Assembly (NCBI RefSeq): GCF_013141865.1
Contig: NZ_RCST01000001.1
Coordinates: 3,286,001 to 3,350,000, forward strand
Direction of reading: 5' to 3'
DNA from: Methylomonas sp. ZR1
Lineage (GTDB): Bacteria; Pseudomonadota; Gammaproteobacteria; Methylococcales; Methylomonadaceae
Length of the DNA: 64,000 nucleotides
Made by a program: the position numbers and the translations under genes. Each line of letters begins with the position of its first letter. Position 1 is the stretch's first letter. Below are positions 54,425 to 63,687 of the stretch, piece after piece. The notes under the pieces are model-generated. The model worked only from the letters and a program-made list of their open reading frames with translations, was not told the origin of the DNA and did no database searches.

Positions 54425-56777
54425 ATTCTTCTCGCGGCTATCCATCAAAGGCAAATTGTTCAGCATCGCCATCACCTCCAGCCTGTTTTCCATGCTGTTG
54501 GCCTTGGTGATTTTGGTAACGGTGAACGTCACCGAAGTAAAGCGCAAGGCCCAAAGCGACTTAATCGCCGTGGCCAGCCTGATCGCCAACCGAAGTGTGG
54601 CCGCAGTGATGTTCGACGACGCCAATTTGGCCAAGGAAAACTTGGTGTCCTTGAATAATCTCCCCGATTTGCGCAGCGCTTGCGTCTACACCAAAAGAGG
54701 TCAGTTATTCACCTCGCTGGACAAGCAATCCGCCACCTGCCCGATCGTATCGCATGGCTTGCGTAATTATTTCGATAAACTCAACCTTTATGTTTATCAG
54801 CCCATGCGCCTGGACGACGAAATTGTCGGCGGAATCTTTCTGTCGTCGGACCTCAGTGCGGCCTTCTGGCGAGAACTGCAATTTATCGGTGTGGTGCTGA
54901 TTGTATTGTTTGTGGCGTTATCGATTACCTTTTTGCTGACTGCCCCCTTATTAAACCGGGTGGCGAAACCCATCGCACAACTGGCTAAAACCGCGCAGAA
55001 AGTCAGCCAGGAACACGACTATTCCTTGCGCGCAGCCAAGCACAGCAATGATGAAATGGGCATTTTGGTCGATGCGTTCAACGGTATGCTGGATACCGTG
55101 GAGATTCAAAACAAAGCCTTGATTAGTGTCAAAAATAACTTCCAGGCCTTGTACGACAACAACCCGACCATGGTGTTTAACCTGGATATGCAAGGGCAAA
55201 TCATCTCGGTAAACCGCTTCGGCGCCCGCCAGCTGGGTTTGAGCGTTGAGGAACTGCAAGGCTGCTCTATTTTCAACTTCGCCCATCCCGAAGATATAGG
55301 TAACTGCAACCAGTTCTTCCAAATCTGCCGTAATCATCCCGAGCAAGTACATAAGCTGGAAAGCCGCATCATCTGCCGCAACGGCAACATCATCTGGGCC
55401 AGGGAAACCGCGCGTCTGGTGAAGGACGAAAACAATCGTTCGCACCTGTTGCTGGTTTGCGAAGACATTACCGAAACCCGACGCCTCTCGGAAAAAATCG
55501 CTTATCAGGCCAGCCACGACGAATTAACCGGCCTAGTCAACCGCCGCCAATTCGACATCCATATTCAGAATTTGGTGTTGGAGGCGCAAGCCAACGATAG
55601 CCATCACGTTCTGTGTTATTTAGATCTGGATCAATTCAAAATCGTCAATGATACCTGCGGCCATCTGGCGGGCGACGAACTGCTGCGGCAGCTCGGCGAA
55701 GTACTGCGACAACAAGTGCGTAGAATGGACATATTGGCTAGACTTGGCGGCGACGAGTTTGGCATCCTGATGTCGTATTGTTCTCTGGAACAAGCCATCA
55801 TCACCGGCGAAAAGTTACGTAATGCGGTATGCGACTTCCAATTTGCCTGGGAAAATCGCAGTTTCAATATCGGCGTAAGTATTGGTATCGCCCCCATCAA
55901 TCGCGCCTGCGGCAATGCCGTGGATGTATTGAAGGAAGCCGATGCCGCCTGTTATGCCGCCAAGGAAAAAGGCCGCAACCGAGTACATATATTCAGTCCG
56001 GACGATGAAGAACTCACGCTGCGCCAAGGCGAAATGCAATGGGTGGAAAAAATCCGCCTGGGAATCGAGCGAGACCGCTTCCAGCTGTTCGGTCAATTGA
56101 TCGTACCCATAGCCGCTAATCGTGGTGGCCTGCATTTCGAGACCTTAATACGCTACCGAGACGATCAAGATAAGGTGATTCCGCCAGGCGCCTTTCTACC
56201 TGCTGCGGAACGCTACAATATGGCTTCTCCGTTAGACCGTTGGGTAATCTCCCGATTGTTCGAGCACTTGGCAACGACGCCAGGCTTTCTGGACCGACTG
56301 GAAATGTGCTCGGTCAATCTGTCAGGATTGTCGCTGTCGGACCAAGCCATGCTGGGCTTTATCGATGAGCAATTCCGCACATGGCAGATACCCACCCACA
56401 AGATTTGTTTCGAAATCACCGAAACAGCCGCCATTAGCAATCTTTCCTATGCCCGGCAATTTATCGATTCGCTGCGCCAAAAAGGCTGCTCGTTCTCCCT
56501 GGATGATTTTGGTAGTGGCCTATCGTCTTTTGCTTACCTAAAGAACCTACCGGTGGATTATTTAAAGATAGACGGGCTGTTTGTAAAAGACATACTGGAT
56601 GATCGGGTGGATTTGACTATGGTTAAAGCGATCAATGAGGTGGCCCACGTGATGGGCAAAAAAACCATCGCCGAATTTGTGGAAAACCAGAGTATTTTCG
56701 ATCTACTACAAACCTTGGGAGTGAATTACGCGCAAGGCTACGGCATTGCCAAACCGGTACCTCTGCGGGAATTATGA
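54417..56777 (+). CDS. Diguanylate cyclase / phosphodiesterase with CHASE8-like sensor, HAMP, PAS, GGDEF and EAL
   Basis: I start this 786-residue protein at ATG 54417 behind GGAGGGGGGCGAGC. Two membrane helices (about 14-36 and 153-175) flank a periplasmic CHASE8-like domain (YfiN type). A HAMP domain and a PAS domain (FQALYDNNPTMVFNLDMQGQ) follow. The GGDEF domain has the active RLGGDEFGIL. The EAL domain reads FETLIRY, CFEITETAAI and SFSLDDFGSGLSSF, so its metal residues look kept. It should make and degrade cyclic di-GMP under YfiR control. Its end overlaps the TonB-receptor start (ATGA). Confidence 0.92.
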   Translation: MSRFFSRLSIKGKLFSIAITSSLFSMLLALVILVTVNVTEVKRKAQSDLIAVASLIANRSVAAVMFDDANLAKENLVSLNNLPDLRSACVYTKRGQLFTSLDKQSATCPIVSHGLRNYFDKLNLYVYQPMRLDDEIVGGIFLSSDLSAAFWRELQFIGVVLIVLFVALSITFLLTAPLLNRVAKPIAQLAKTAQKVSQEHDYSLRAAKHSNDEMGILVDAFNGMLDTVEIQNKALISVKNNFQALYDNNPTMVFNLDMQGQIISVNRFGARQLGLSVEELQGCSIFNFAHPEDIGNCNQFFQICRNHPEQVHKLESRIICRNGNIIWARETARLVKDENNRSHLLLVCEDITETRRLSEKIAYQASHDELTGLVNRRQFDIHIQNLVLEAQANDSHHVLCYLDLDQFKIVNDTCGHLAGDELLRQLGEVLRQQVRRMDILARLGGDEFGILMSYCSLEQAIITGEKLRNAVCDFQFAWENRSFNIGVSIGIAPINRACGNAVDVLKEADAACYAAKEKGRNRVHIFSPDDEELTLRQGEMQWVEKIRLGIERDRFQLFGQLIVPIAANRGGLHFETLIRYRDDQDKVIPPGAFLPAAERYNMASPLDRWVISRLFEHLATTPGFLDRLEMCSVNLSGLSLSDQAMLGFIDEQFRTWQIPTHKICFEITETAAISNLSYARQFIDSLRQKGCSFSLDDFGSGLSSFAYLKNLPVDYLKIDGLFVKDILDDRVDLTMVKAINEVAHVMGKKTIAEFVENQSIFDLLQTLGVNYAQGYGIAKPVPLREL

Positions 56778-58945
56778 GAAATCCTATGCTGAAAACAGTG
56801 AAGAAACGGCTTTTCAAACACTCTCTAGTCCTTAGCCTCATTGGTCAGCAGGCCTATGCCGACCAAACCGTCAACGATTTTCTGGATTTATCGCCAGCGG
56901 AATTAGCTAATATTTCAGTCAGTATTGCCTCGGGTACCGCTAAATCGGTATCGCAATCAGCGGCGGTGACCACCGTTATCACCGCTGAGCAAATTGCCAC
57001 GATGGGCGCTACCGATCTGCACGAGGTGCTGGAAACCGTACCTGGCATGCATGTGACGATCCAACCGGTGACTAACGACTATAGTTACACGATGCGTGGC
57101 ATGCGCAATGAAACCAATGCCGAAGTTTTGCTGATGCTCAACGGCACACGTTTCTCAGTGCCCTATCAGGGTACGCATATGGCGGGAATGATTATTCCCG
57201 TCGAAAATATTCAACGTGTCGAGGTGATTCGCGGGCCGGGCTCCGCGCTTTACGGTGCCGACGCCTTCGCGGGGGTGATTAATATTGTCACCAAAAAGGC
57301 CGCGGATATTGATGGCGTCACGGTCGGCGCACGCGGCGGCAATGCCGATACGAAAAGCGCTTGGGGCCAATACGGCGGTAAATGGCAAGGCTGGGATGTA
57401 GCGGGTAGCCTGCAATATAGCCATAACGGGGTCGATCCCGAGCGAATCATCGCCGCCGACGCGCAAACCCAAGTCGACCAAGCGTTGGGAACGAATATAT
57501 CGCTCGCTCCCGGCCCCATGCAAACCCAAAACGAACGCTGGAACGGTCATCTCAGTTTACAGCGCAAACATTGGGATTTGGGATTTTGGGCTTTTAACGA
57601 AAGCGACTACGGGTTTCGTTCCGGCGCTTATGGCGCGCTGGATAACAAGGGCAAGGGCAATGGCAGCAATTACTTGGCGGATGTGCGTTATTCCACTGAG
57701 GATGATTTGGAGAACTGGGAACTACAAGCACACGCCAGCTTTTTACATAGCGATGTATCCGCCAATATTTACGGATTTCCGGCCGGCTCAATTTTACCGA
57801 TTAGCGCGGACAGCAACGTCACCGATCAACTGGCGGCGACCCGTGGCTTGGTGCTATTTCCGGAGGGGCTGCGCTTTGTCGCCGGTTTTAAAAACACGGT
57901 ACCCAGTTTTGAGTTAACCAGTATTTACAAAGGCTTTTCCGATCATTTAATCCGCATGATCGCCGGCTTCCGCTATGAGGAGATGAACACCCAGGAAGCG
58001 CGCAATTACGGCGTAGGTGTTATCAACGGGTCCGGGCTATCGGCATTTCCCGCCATCAATGTTGCTGGCGGTTTACAAGACTTAACTGGAACCCCTCTCA
58101 CATTCATTGACGACCATCATCGCGACATCTGGTCCGCGGCGATACAAGACGAATGGCAATTTGCCAAGGACTGGCACCTGACCACCGGTTTGCGCTTTGA
58201 CCACTATTCCGACTTTGGCGGCACATTGAACCCCCGCGCTGCGTTGATCTGGAACATCAATTCTGAATTGACTGCTAAATTGCTCTATGGACAAGCTTAC
58301 AGAGCGCCAAGCTTCGTAGAACAATATCAGCAAAACAGTCCGCTTTTCCTTGGTAACCCGTCTTTGAGCCCGGAAACCATCTCAACTACCGAGCTGGCAT
58401 TCGATTATCGTCCAACGAAGAATCTGAGAACCGCGTTGAATTTGTACCATTATGAGATCCGCGATTTGATTAGCGGCCCGATTTCCGGCGCCGGCACGCT
58501 AACCGAGCGTAACACGTCAGGTCAAGACGGCTATGGCAGCGAGTTTGAATGGGATTGGAAATTTCACGCAGATTGGAATCTGCGCGGTAACTACGCTTGG
58601 CAATTTGCCCGTAGCGAAGCGACGCACACCCGGGTTAGCAATGTCCCCGAGCATCATGTTTACACCGCACTCGCCTGGAATTTTATGCCGAAATGGCAGA
58701 TTCAAACCCAAATTAACTGGATAGGTCACCGCCTTAGCAGCCCGGAAGATACGCGAGTTTTAAAAGATTATGAAACGGTCGACCTAACTTTAAATGCGAA
58801 AAAACTGATGGGATATCTGGATCTGACGGCATCGGCTCGGAACCTGTTCGATAGCCACGGCAAGGAACCGGCTACCTCCAGTTATCCTTATAATTTGCCC
58901 ATCGCCGGACAAACTTTTTATTTCGAGGCTGGTTTACACTTTTAG
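56774..58945 (+). CDS. TonB-dependent outer-membrane receptor
   Basis: This 723-residue protein has a signal peptide (LVLSLIGQQAYAD), then a short TonB-box region and the plug (SVSQSAAVTTVITAEQIATM; TDLHEVLETVPGMHV; VEVIRGPGSALYGADAFAGV). A 22-strand barrel follows and ends in FYFEAGLHF with terminal Phe. It imports a siderophore, cobalamin or other large ligand; the ligand is unknown. Because it is coupled to YfiR and the GGDEF-EAL gene, ligand uptake may be tied to cyclic di-GMP signalling. Confidence 0.9.
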   Translation: MRNPMLKTVKKRLFKHSLVLSLIGQQAYADQTVNDFLDLSPAELANISVSIASGTAKSVSQSAAVTTVITAEQIATMGATDLHEVLETVPGMHVTIQPVTNDYSYTMRGMRNETNAEVLLMLNGTRFSVPYQGTHMAGMIIPVENIQRVEVIRGPGSALYGADAFAGVINIVTKKAADIDGVTVGARGGNADTKSAWGQYGGKWQGWDVAGSLQYSHNGVDPERIIAADAQTQVDQALGTNISLAPGPMQTQNERWNGHLSLQRKHWDLGFWAFNESDYGFRSGAYGALDNKGKGNGSNYLADVRYSTEDDLENWELQAHASFLHSDVSANIYGFPAGSILPISADSNVTDQLAATRGLVLFPEGLRFVAGFKNTVPSFELTSIYKGFSDHLIRMIAGFRYEEMNTQEARNYGVGVINGSGLSAFPAINVAGGLQDLTGTPLTFIDDHHRDIWSAAIQDEWQFAKDWHLTTGLRFDHYSDFGGTLNPRAALIWNINSELTAKLLYGQAYRAPSFVEQYQQNSPLFLGNPSLSPETISTTELAFDYRPTKNLRTALNLYHYEIRDLISGPISGAGTLTERNTSGQDGYGSEFEWDWKFHADWNLRGNYAWQFARSEATHTRVSNVPEHHVYTALAWNFMPKWQIQTQINWIGHRLSSPEDTRVLKDYETVDLTLNAKKLMGYLDLTASARNLFDSHGKEPATSSYPYNLPIAGQTFYFEAGLHF

Positions 58946-59364
58946 CTGCTTGCTTGCAGCGAATAATTCCGGTGGATGGCATCCAGAAGATAAGCAACGA
59001 TCTTACGGCTCAACCAAGCTTCGCCAGCCGCGACTGCGTGGATCATTCTGTTGATATAGGCCGCCAGTGACTGACTATTCTGATAGCCCTTGGCGCCGGC
59101 CAACACGCAGTGCAGAATTTGCTCTTCATGCAAGTCATCGCCGATGATCACGATATTACTGGCAGGACTGGCCGCCAATAACAAGTTGGTATAGTCGGGC
59201 GTTTGGCTACCGCGCAACGCAAAATTCAGCAAAATGATGTTGGGTTGGAGCTGTTCGGCAGCATTAAGAGCTTGGATCTCATCCGAATAAAACGCAACAT
59301 CCGCTTCCGCCATCAACATCAGTGGCTGGATTTGGTCGATGTTATCGATTACTTGTATTTTCAT
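58942..59364 (-). CDS. Degenerate receiver-domain protein, no DNA-binding domain
   Basis: This 140-residue protein has the alternating strand-helix pattern of a NarL/LuxR-type receiver (VIDNIDQIQPLMLMAEAD; PNIILLNFALRGS; NIVIIGDDLHEEQ; LAGAKGYQN). The phosphorylated Asp is replaced by Asn47. The LuxR helix-turn-helix that should follow AAGEAWLSRKIVAYL is missing. It is either a phosphorylation-independent signalling protein or a truncated regulator. It converges with and overlaps the end of the TonB-receptor gene by four bases. Confidence 0.7.
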   Translation of the reverse strand: MKIQVIDNIDQIQPLMLMAEADVAFYSDEIQALNAAEQLQPNIILLNFALRGSQTPDYTNLLLAASPASNIVIIGDDLHEEQILHCVLAGAKGYQNSQSLAAYINRMIHAVAAGEAWLSRKIVAYLLDAIHRNYSLQASS

Positions 59365-59459
59365 GATAAATCTTGCTGTCTGTTAGCTGACTGGCTTGCC
59401 ACTTTGACCTCTGGAACTAATTTGTTAAATTCCTACGGCATTGCCCCTGACTATTGAAT

Positions 59460-60233
59460 TCAGTTGGTAACATCGATAAATCCGTGTAATCCACGCTTGG
59501 AATCGACCGCCAGCCAACGCCTTAAGTATTGCAGCTCTTCGGTAGATTGCAATTCTTCAAGGCTTTTTTTATTTTTTAACAATCTGAACGCGGCTGAGAG
59601 CACTTTGTAATTCTCCCCTACTATGCCGGCTCGCCGTAAGCCCACGATGTTTAGCCGATAATGTTTCGCGGGCCGGCCACCTATCAGCATAAACGGGATC
59701 ACGTCCATGTTAATCCCCGTAGTGCCTTGCACAATGGCATAAGCGCCGATCCGGCAAAATTGATGCACAACTACCGCCCCGCCCATAAACACGTTATGCC
59801 CCACCTCTACATGACCGCCAATCGCCACATTATTGGCAAAAATCGTTTTGTCACCAACCGCGCAATCATGGGCAACGTGGCTGTTGTTCATGAAATAGCA
59901 ACCTGAACCGATCCTGGTAGCGCTGCCAGCTACTGTAGCCCTATGGGCGGTAAATCCTTCTCGAAACACGTTATTGTCCCCAATCTCTAGCCACGACTCG
60001 GTTTGCGCATCAAACCCCAAATCTTGAGGTAAGCCGCCTAGTACAGCGTGCGGGTGTAACACATTACCGTCGCCCATTTTGACATGCGCATGCACTACGG
60101 CATGCGCACCTATTCGACTATTCGCGCCAATTACCGCGCCCGCCTCTATCACCGCAAACGGGCCAACGCTGACATTTTCTCCAAGTATGGCGCCGGTTTC
60201 GATAAAAGCGGTGGGATGAATCGGTGTAGTCAT
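59460..60233 (-). CDS. lpxA: UDP-N-acetylglucosamine acyltransferase LpxA
   Basis: This 257-residue protein is a left-handed beta-helix made of hexapeptide repeats (FIETGAILGENVSVGPFAVI). The catalytic His122 lies in NNSHVAHDCAVG, the position of His125 in E. coli LpxA. The C-terminal helices (NIVGLRRAGI) match the family. It adds a 3-hydroxyacyl chain to UDP-GlcNAc, the first step of lipid A synthesis. It is not beside lpxD, fabZ or lpxB as in most relatives, so it may be a second copy. It follows xerD by 2 bases. Confidence 0.85.
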   Translation of the reverse strand: MTTPIHPTAFIETGAILGENVSVGPFAVIEAGAVIGANSRIGAHAVVHAHVKMGDGNVLHPHAVLGGLPQDLGFDAQTESWLEIGDNNVFREGFTAHRATVAGSATRIGSGCYFMNNSHVAHDCAVGDKTIFANNVAIGGHVEVGHNVFMGGAVVVHQFCRIGAYAIVQGTTGINMDVIPFMLIGGRPAKHYRLNIVGLRRAGIVGENYKVLSAAFRLLKNKKSLEELQSTEELQYLRRWLAVDSKRGLHGFIDVTN

Positions 60234-60235
60234 GG

Positions 60236-61120
60236 TTAGCCTCTTGGATGATGTTGGTTGTGTAACGCCTTCAAGCGCTGTTGGGCAATATGCGTATAAA
60301 TTTGGGTAGTGGATAAATCGGAGTGACCGAGCAATAGCTGCACGACTCGAAGGTCAGCACCATGGTTCAACAAATGCGTGGCAAACGCATGACGCAGCGT
60401 ATGCGGGGACAAATGCTTGTCGATACCGGCTAGCGCGGCATAGCGTTTGATAATGTGCCAAAAAGCCTGTCTGGTCATAGAAGTGCCCCGGCTGGTAACA
60501 AACAAATAGTCGCTTTGCCTATTTCCCAAGATTGCTTGTCTGGCAGTATTCAGATAACGTTCGGCCCAATCCATGGCTTCTTCACCAACCGGCACCAGGC
60601 GTTCCTTGTCGCCTTTGCCGACGATGCGCACACAACCTTGCCGAAAATTAATTTGGCTAAACTTCAGTTCGACTAACTCGGACACCCTCAGCCCTGTGGC
60701 GTAAAGCATTTCAAGCATCGTTCTATCCCTGAAACCCAACTTGTCGGTAACTTCCGGAGCATTTAACAACAATTCGACGTCGGTTTCTGACAATGAATCC
60801 GGCAACGTGCGGCCAAGCTGTGGCGAGTCTATCAATTGGGTAGGATCGATATTAATCTTACCTTCGCGCAGCAAATAACCGTAAAAGCGCCGCAAACAAG
60901 AGACAATTCTGGCCGACGAACGGCTGGTTATACCTTGTTGCTGTCGGTTAGCCAAAAAACTCTTGATCGTCGTGTCGTCAACAGCGGTTATATCCTTATC
61001 CTTCAGCCACTTCGCAAACAATTTAAGATCGCTGCCGTAAGCCGATAGCGTATTGTCGCTTAATCCGAATTCCAGCCACAATGCGTTTAAGAATGCCTCT
61101 ATGGTCTGCGCCGAATTCAT
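60236..61120 (-). CDS. xerD: Tyrosine recombinase XerD
   Basis: This 294-residue protein has an N-terminal SAM-like core-binding domain (about 1-90). The catalytic residues are Arg145 (ATGLRVSELVEL), Lys169, His240-x-x-Arg243 (HTLRHAFATHLL), His266 (LLGHSDLSTTQ) and Tyr275 (QIYTH). With XerC it resolves chromosome dimers at dif. The length and motifs fit XerD rather than an integrase. It overlaps ogt by four bases (ATGA). Confidence 0.92.
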   Translation of the reverse strand: MNSAQTIEAFLNALWLEFGLSDNTLSAYGSDLKLFAKWLKDKDITAVDDTTIKSFLANRQQQGITSRSSARIVSCLRRFYGYLLREGKINIDPTQLIDSPQLGRTLPDSLSETDVELLLNAPEVTDKLGFRDRTMLEMLYATGLRVSELVELKFSQINFRQGCVRIVGKGDKERLVPVGEEAMDWAERYLNTARQAILGNRQSDYLFVTSRGTSMTRQAFWHIIKRYAALAGIDKHLSPHTLRHAFATHLLNHGADLRVVQLLLGHSDLSTTQIYTHIAQQRLKALHNQHHPRG

Positions 61121-61626
61121 TCCCTGTCCAATCCCAAACCACGCTCGTACTCGAGTAAACGGTGTTTAAGCGCCACAAACTCGCCGTCGCCCTGCCCCAT
61201 AAAACCGCCGATGCCACGCTTTGCCACCACCCGATGACACGGGATAATCCCGGCATAAGGGTTATTTCGGCAAGCCCCCGCTATTGCTCTAGGTCCTGAA
61301 CCCAGCGTTTCCGCCAACCCCGAATATGTTTCCACTTGCCCGACGGGAATAGCCAATAACGCACTCCAAACCGTATTAGCGTACACGCTACCCTGGCTTA
61401 GCAAGGTAACATGCAGTTCGGTTTGCATCGGGTTTAACAGATAACTTTGCACACTAACAGCCTGTGGTGACAAAGTCTTAGTTAAGTCTCCGCCAACGTG
61501 CCAAGATGCATCCGTAATGATTTCACCGGCCATGGTTAATATCAATTCCGCATTGAGTAGTGGCACGGCAAGCAGGGACTCTTCACCATCCGCAACATTT
61601 TGCCAAACGATATGTAAAGGCATCAC
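61117..61626 (-). CDS. ogt: Methylated-DNA-protein-cysteine methyltransferase
   Basis: This 169-residue protein has the acceptor motif IPCHRVVAK, with Asn in ACRNNPYAGI and Arg in SGPRAIAGA, all diagnostic of O6-alkylguanine-DNA alkyltransferases. It moves an alkyl group from O6-methylguanine to its own cysteine. The N-terminal domain is short, as in Ogt rather than Ada. It starts the ogt-xerD-lpxA run and lies 94 bases after rplS, beyond that operon's terminator. Confidence 0.92.
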   Translation of the reverse strand: MMPLHIVWQNVADGEESLLAVPLLNAELILTMAGEIITDASWHVGGDLTKTLSPQAVSVQSYLLNPMQTELHVTLLSQGSVYANTVWSALLAIPVGQVETYSGLAETLGSGPRAIAGACRNNPYAGIIPCHRVVAKRGIGGFMGQGDGEFVALKHRLLEYERGLGLDRE

Positions 61627-61651
61627 ATCTCTCTTTTGCTATCGGCAAAAA

Positions 61652-61678
61652 AAAAGGCAGCTGAGCAGGCCGCCTTTT
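61652..61678 (-). terminator. Bidirectional terminator after rplS
   Basis: A stem AAAAGGC / GCCTTTT with a 13-nt loop is flanked by an A-run at 61647-61655 (T-run on the minus strand) and by TTTT on the plus strand. It ends the ribosomal-protein operon before ogt. Confidence 0.8.
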
Positions 61679-61720
61679 CTCATTACCTGATTCGCTATAA
61701 ACGAACCAGATTGCAGCGTA

Positions 61721-62068
61721 TTAAGAAAGTTTCTCTTTGATACGTGCGGCTTTACCAGCCAAATCGCGCAGATAATAAAGTTTAGCGCGACGAACGTCAC
61801 CGCGACGTTTTACTTCGATACTGCCAACTGATGGACTGTGAGTTTGGAAAACCCGCTCAACACCCACGCCATGCGAAATTTTTCTGACAGTAAATGCTGA
61901 ATTCAAACCGCGATTACGTTTTGCAATCACAATGCCTTCAAAAGCCTGTAACCTTTCCCGCGTGCCTTCAGTTACTCTAACTTGCACCACGACAGTGTCG
62001 CCAGGTCCGAATTCCGGTACATCTTTTTTCAGCTGTTCAGCTTCCAATTCTTCAATAATTTTACTCAT
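61721..62068 (-). CDS. rplS: Ribosomal protein L19
   Basis: This 115-residue protein starts at ATG 62068, giving the usual L19 length; a GTG two codons earlier is not needed. [36 protein letters not shown] and [18 protein letters not shown] identify it. It sits at the 30S-50S interface. It is the last gene of rpsP-rimM-trmD-rplS. Confidence 0.97.
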   Translation of the reverse strand: MSKIIEELEAEQLKKDVPEFGPGDTVVVQVRVTEGTRERLQAFEGIVIAKRNRGLNSAFTVRKISHGVGVERVFQTHSPSVGSIEVKRRGDVRRAKLYYLRDLAGKAARIKEKLS

Positions 62069-62080
62069 AACCACACCCTA

Positions 62081-62821
62081 TTAAACAACTTCAGTTCTAA
62101 ATTCTTTCAACAAAGCATCCTGCTCTGCGCTTAACGTTACTTTTTCAAGCATATCCGGCCGCCTCGACCAAGTCCGCCCCAACGCTTGTTTCATCCTCCA
62201 CCGCTTGATGTCGGCGTGATTTCCGCCGAGCAACACATCAGGGACGTCGCCAATATCGCTATGCTCGGGTCGCGTGTAATGCGGGCAATCCAACAGTCCA
62301 TCAAAATGCGAATCTTGTTTAGCAGATTCATCGTCACCAAGTACGCCAGGAATTAACCTGGTAACCGCGTCGATTACTATCAAGGCTGCCAGCTCGCCAC
62401 CGCTGATGACATAATCGCCCAGCGACCATTCTTCGTCGCAAGCATGCTGGATAAAACGCTCGTCTATACCTTCATAACGACCGGATACGAGGATCAATTG
62501 ATCGTAGCGACTCGCATCCAGCAACAACTCTTGACTAAGCAAACGACCCTGCGGACTCAAGCAAATTACTTTGCGGTTAACCAAGACATTATGCTGTTTG
62601 GCTGCATCCACTGCGTCGAGCAAAGGTTGGCATTTCATCACCATGCCCGGCCCGCCACCATAAGGTCTATCATCGACGGTCCGGTGTTTATCGAGCGTGT
62701 AATCGCGGGGATTCCAAACCGACAAACCGACCAAGCCTCGTTCAATCGCCCTGCCGGTTACTCCGTAACTAGCGGCATCGGATACCATCTCAGGGAAGAG
62801 ACTGATAACATCAAAACGCAT
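62081..62821 (-). CDS. trmD: tRNA (guanine-N1)-methyltransferase TrmD
   Basis: This 246-residue SPOUT-class enzyme starts at ATG 62821 ([13 protein letters not shown], the standard TrmD start). [29 protein letters not shown] and [16 protein letters not shown] form the trefoil-knot SAM site. It methylates G37 of tRNAs reading CNN codons, which prevents frameshifting. It lies between rimM and rplS. Confidence 0.97.
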   Translation of the reverse strand: MRFDVISLFPEMVSDAASYGVTGRAIERGLVGLSVWNPRDYTLDKHRTVDDRPYGGGPGMVMKCQPLLDAVDAAKQHNVLVNRKVICLSPQGRLLSQELLLDASRYDQLILVSGRYEGIDERFIQHACDEEWSLGDYVISGGELAALIVIDAVTRLIPGVLGDDESAKQDSHFDGLLDCPHYTRPEHSDIGDVPDVLLGGNHADIKRWRMKQALGRTWSRRPDMLEKVTLSAEQDALLKEFRTEVV

Positions 62822-62829
62822 GCCTTTAG

Positions 62830-63339
62830 TTAAAAGTCCGGATCCCAATCGACGAGAATCAAGCCTTCGTCAAGATCAATTTTTAAAACAGTACTCTGCT
62901 GCAAAAACGGAATCAGACGCTCTAACTCCCCGTCAACTACGACCAAAACATCGTTAGCACCGGTTTCCAACAAATGATCAACTTTACCTAATTGGCAACC
63001 CTCTAGATTGCGTACTTCCAACCCAATCAGATCCGCCCAATAATATTCGCCATCGCTCGCTTTGGGTAATTGTTGCTTGCGAATCAAAATATCCGCGCCC
63101 ATCAACCCTGCTGCGACATCTCTGTCAGTAATATCTTGCAACTCTGCGACGACCAAACTGCCTTGCCGCCGACCTCCAAGCAATTTAACTTCGTGGAAGT
63201 GGCTATTTTTTCGCAGAATCCATGGGGAATACTGCAATATGTTTTCACGGGGATCTGTGAAGGAATAGACTTTTACCCATCCTTTTACACCAAAAACGCC
63301 GGACACTTGGCCGACGTTCAAAAAATCCCCTTCTGACAA
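62830..63339 (-). CDS. rimM: Ribosome maturation factor RimM
   Basis: This 169-residue protein has an N-terminal RimM domain ([20 protein letters not shown]) and a C-terminal PRC barrel ([34 protein letters not shown]). It helps assemble the 30S head with S19. The order rpsP-rimM-trmD-rplS is the usual one; it lies 8 bases from both neighbours. Confidence 0.97.
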   Translation of the reverse strand: MSEGDFLNVGQVSGVFGVKGWVKVYSFTDPRENILQYSPWILRKNSHFHEVKLLGGRRQGSLVVAELQDITDRDVAAGLMGADILIRKQQLPKASDGEYYWADLIGLEVRNLEGCQLGKVDHLLETGANDVLVVVDGELERLIPFLQQSTVLKIDLDEGLILVDWDPDF

Positions 63340-63347
63340 AGCTAAAA

Positions 63348-63599
63348 TTAAGCGGCTGCTTTATCGGCGTCTTTAATCAATCTAGCGACGCGATCAGTAG
63401 GTTGCGCTCCATTGGCTTTCCAGTATTGGACTCGTTCGCTATCCAATACCAATCTTTGCTCACCACCGCGAGCTAAAGGATTGAAAAAACCTACGCGCTC
63501 AATGTAACGACCATCGCGACTGCTTCTGCTGTCGGTAACAACAACATGATAGAAAGGACGATTCTTAGCGCCGCCTCTGGACAAACGAATGCTTACCAT
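63348..63599 (-). CDS. rpsP: Ribosomal protein S16
   Basis: This 83-residue protein begins [20 protein letters not shown] and has [17 protein letters not shown] and [14 protein letters not shown], the full S16 signature and length. It binds 16S rRNA early in 30S assembly. It heads the operon; the promoter must lie in the 88 bases between it and ffh or further upstream. Confidence 0.97.
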   Translation of the reverse strand: MVSIRLSRGGAKNRPFYHVVVTDSRSSRDGRYIERVGFFNPLARGGEQRLVLDSERVQYWKANGAQPTDRVARLIKDADKAAA

Positions 63600-63687
63600 T
63601 TGGATACCTTAAATAACATTGAATCAAAAAACTTAATCAAACTATTCTACGCGATTTTTACAATAAGTGAAGGACAAATTACGACAA

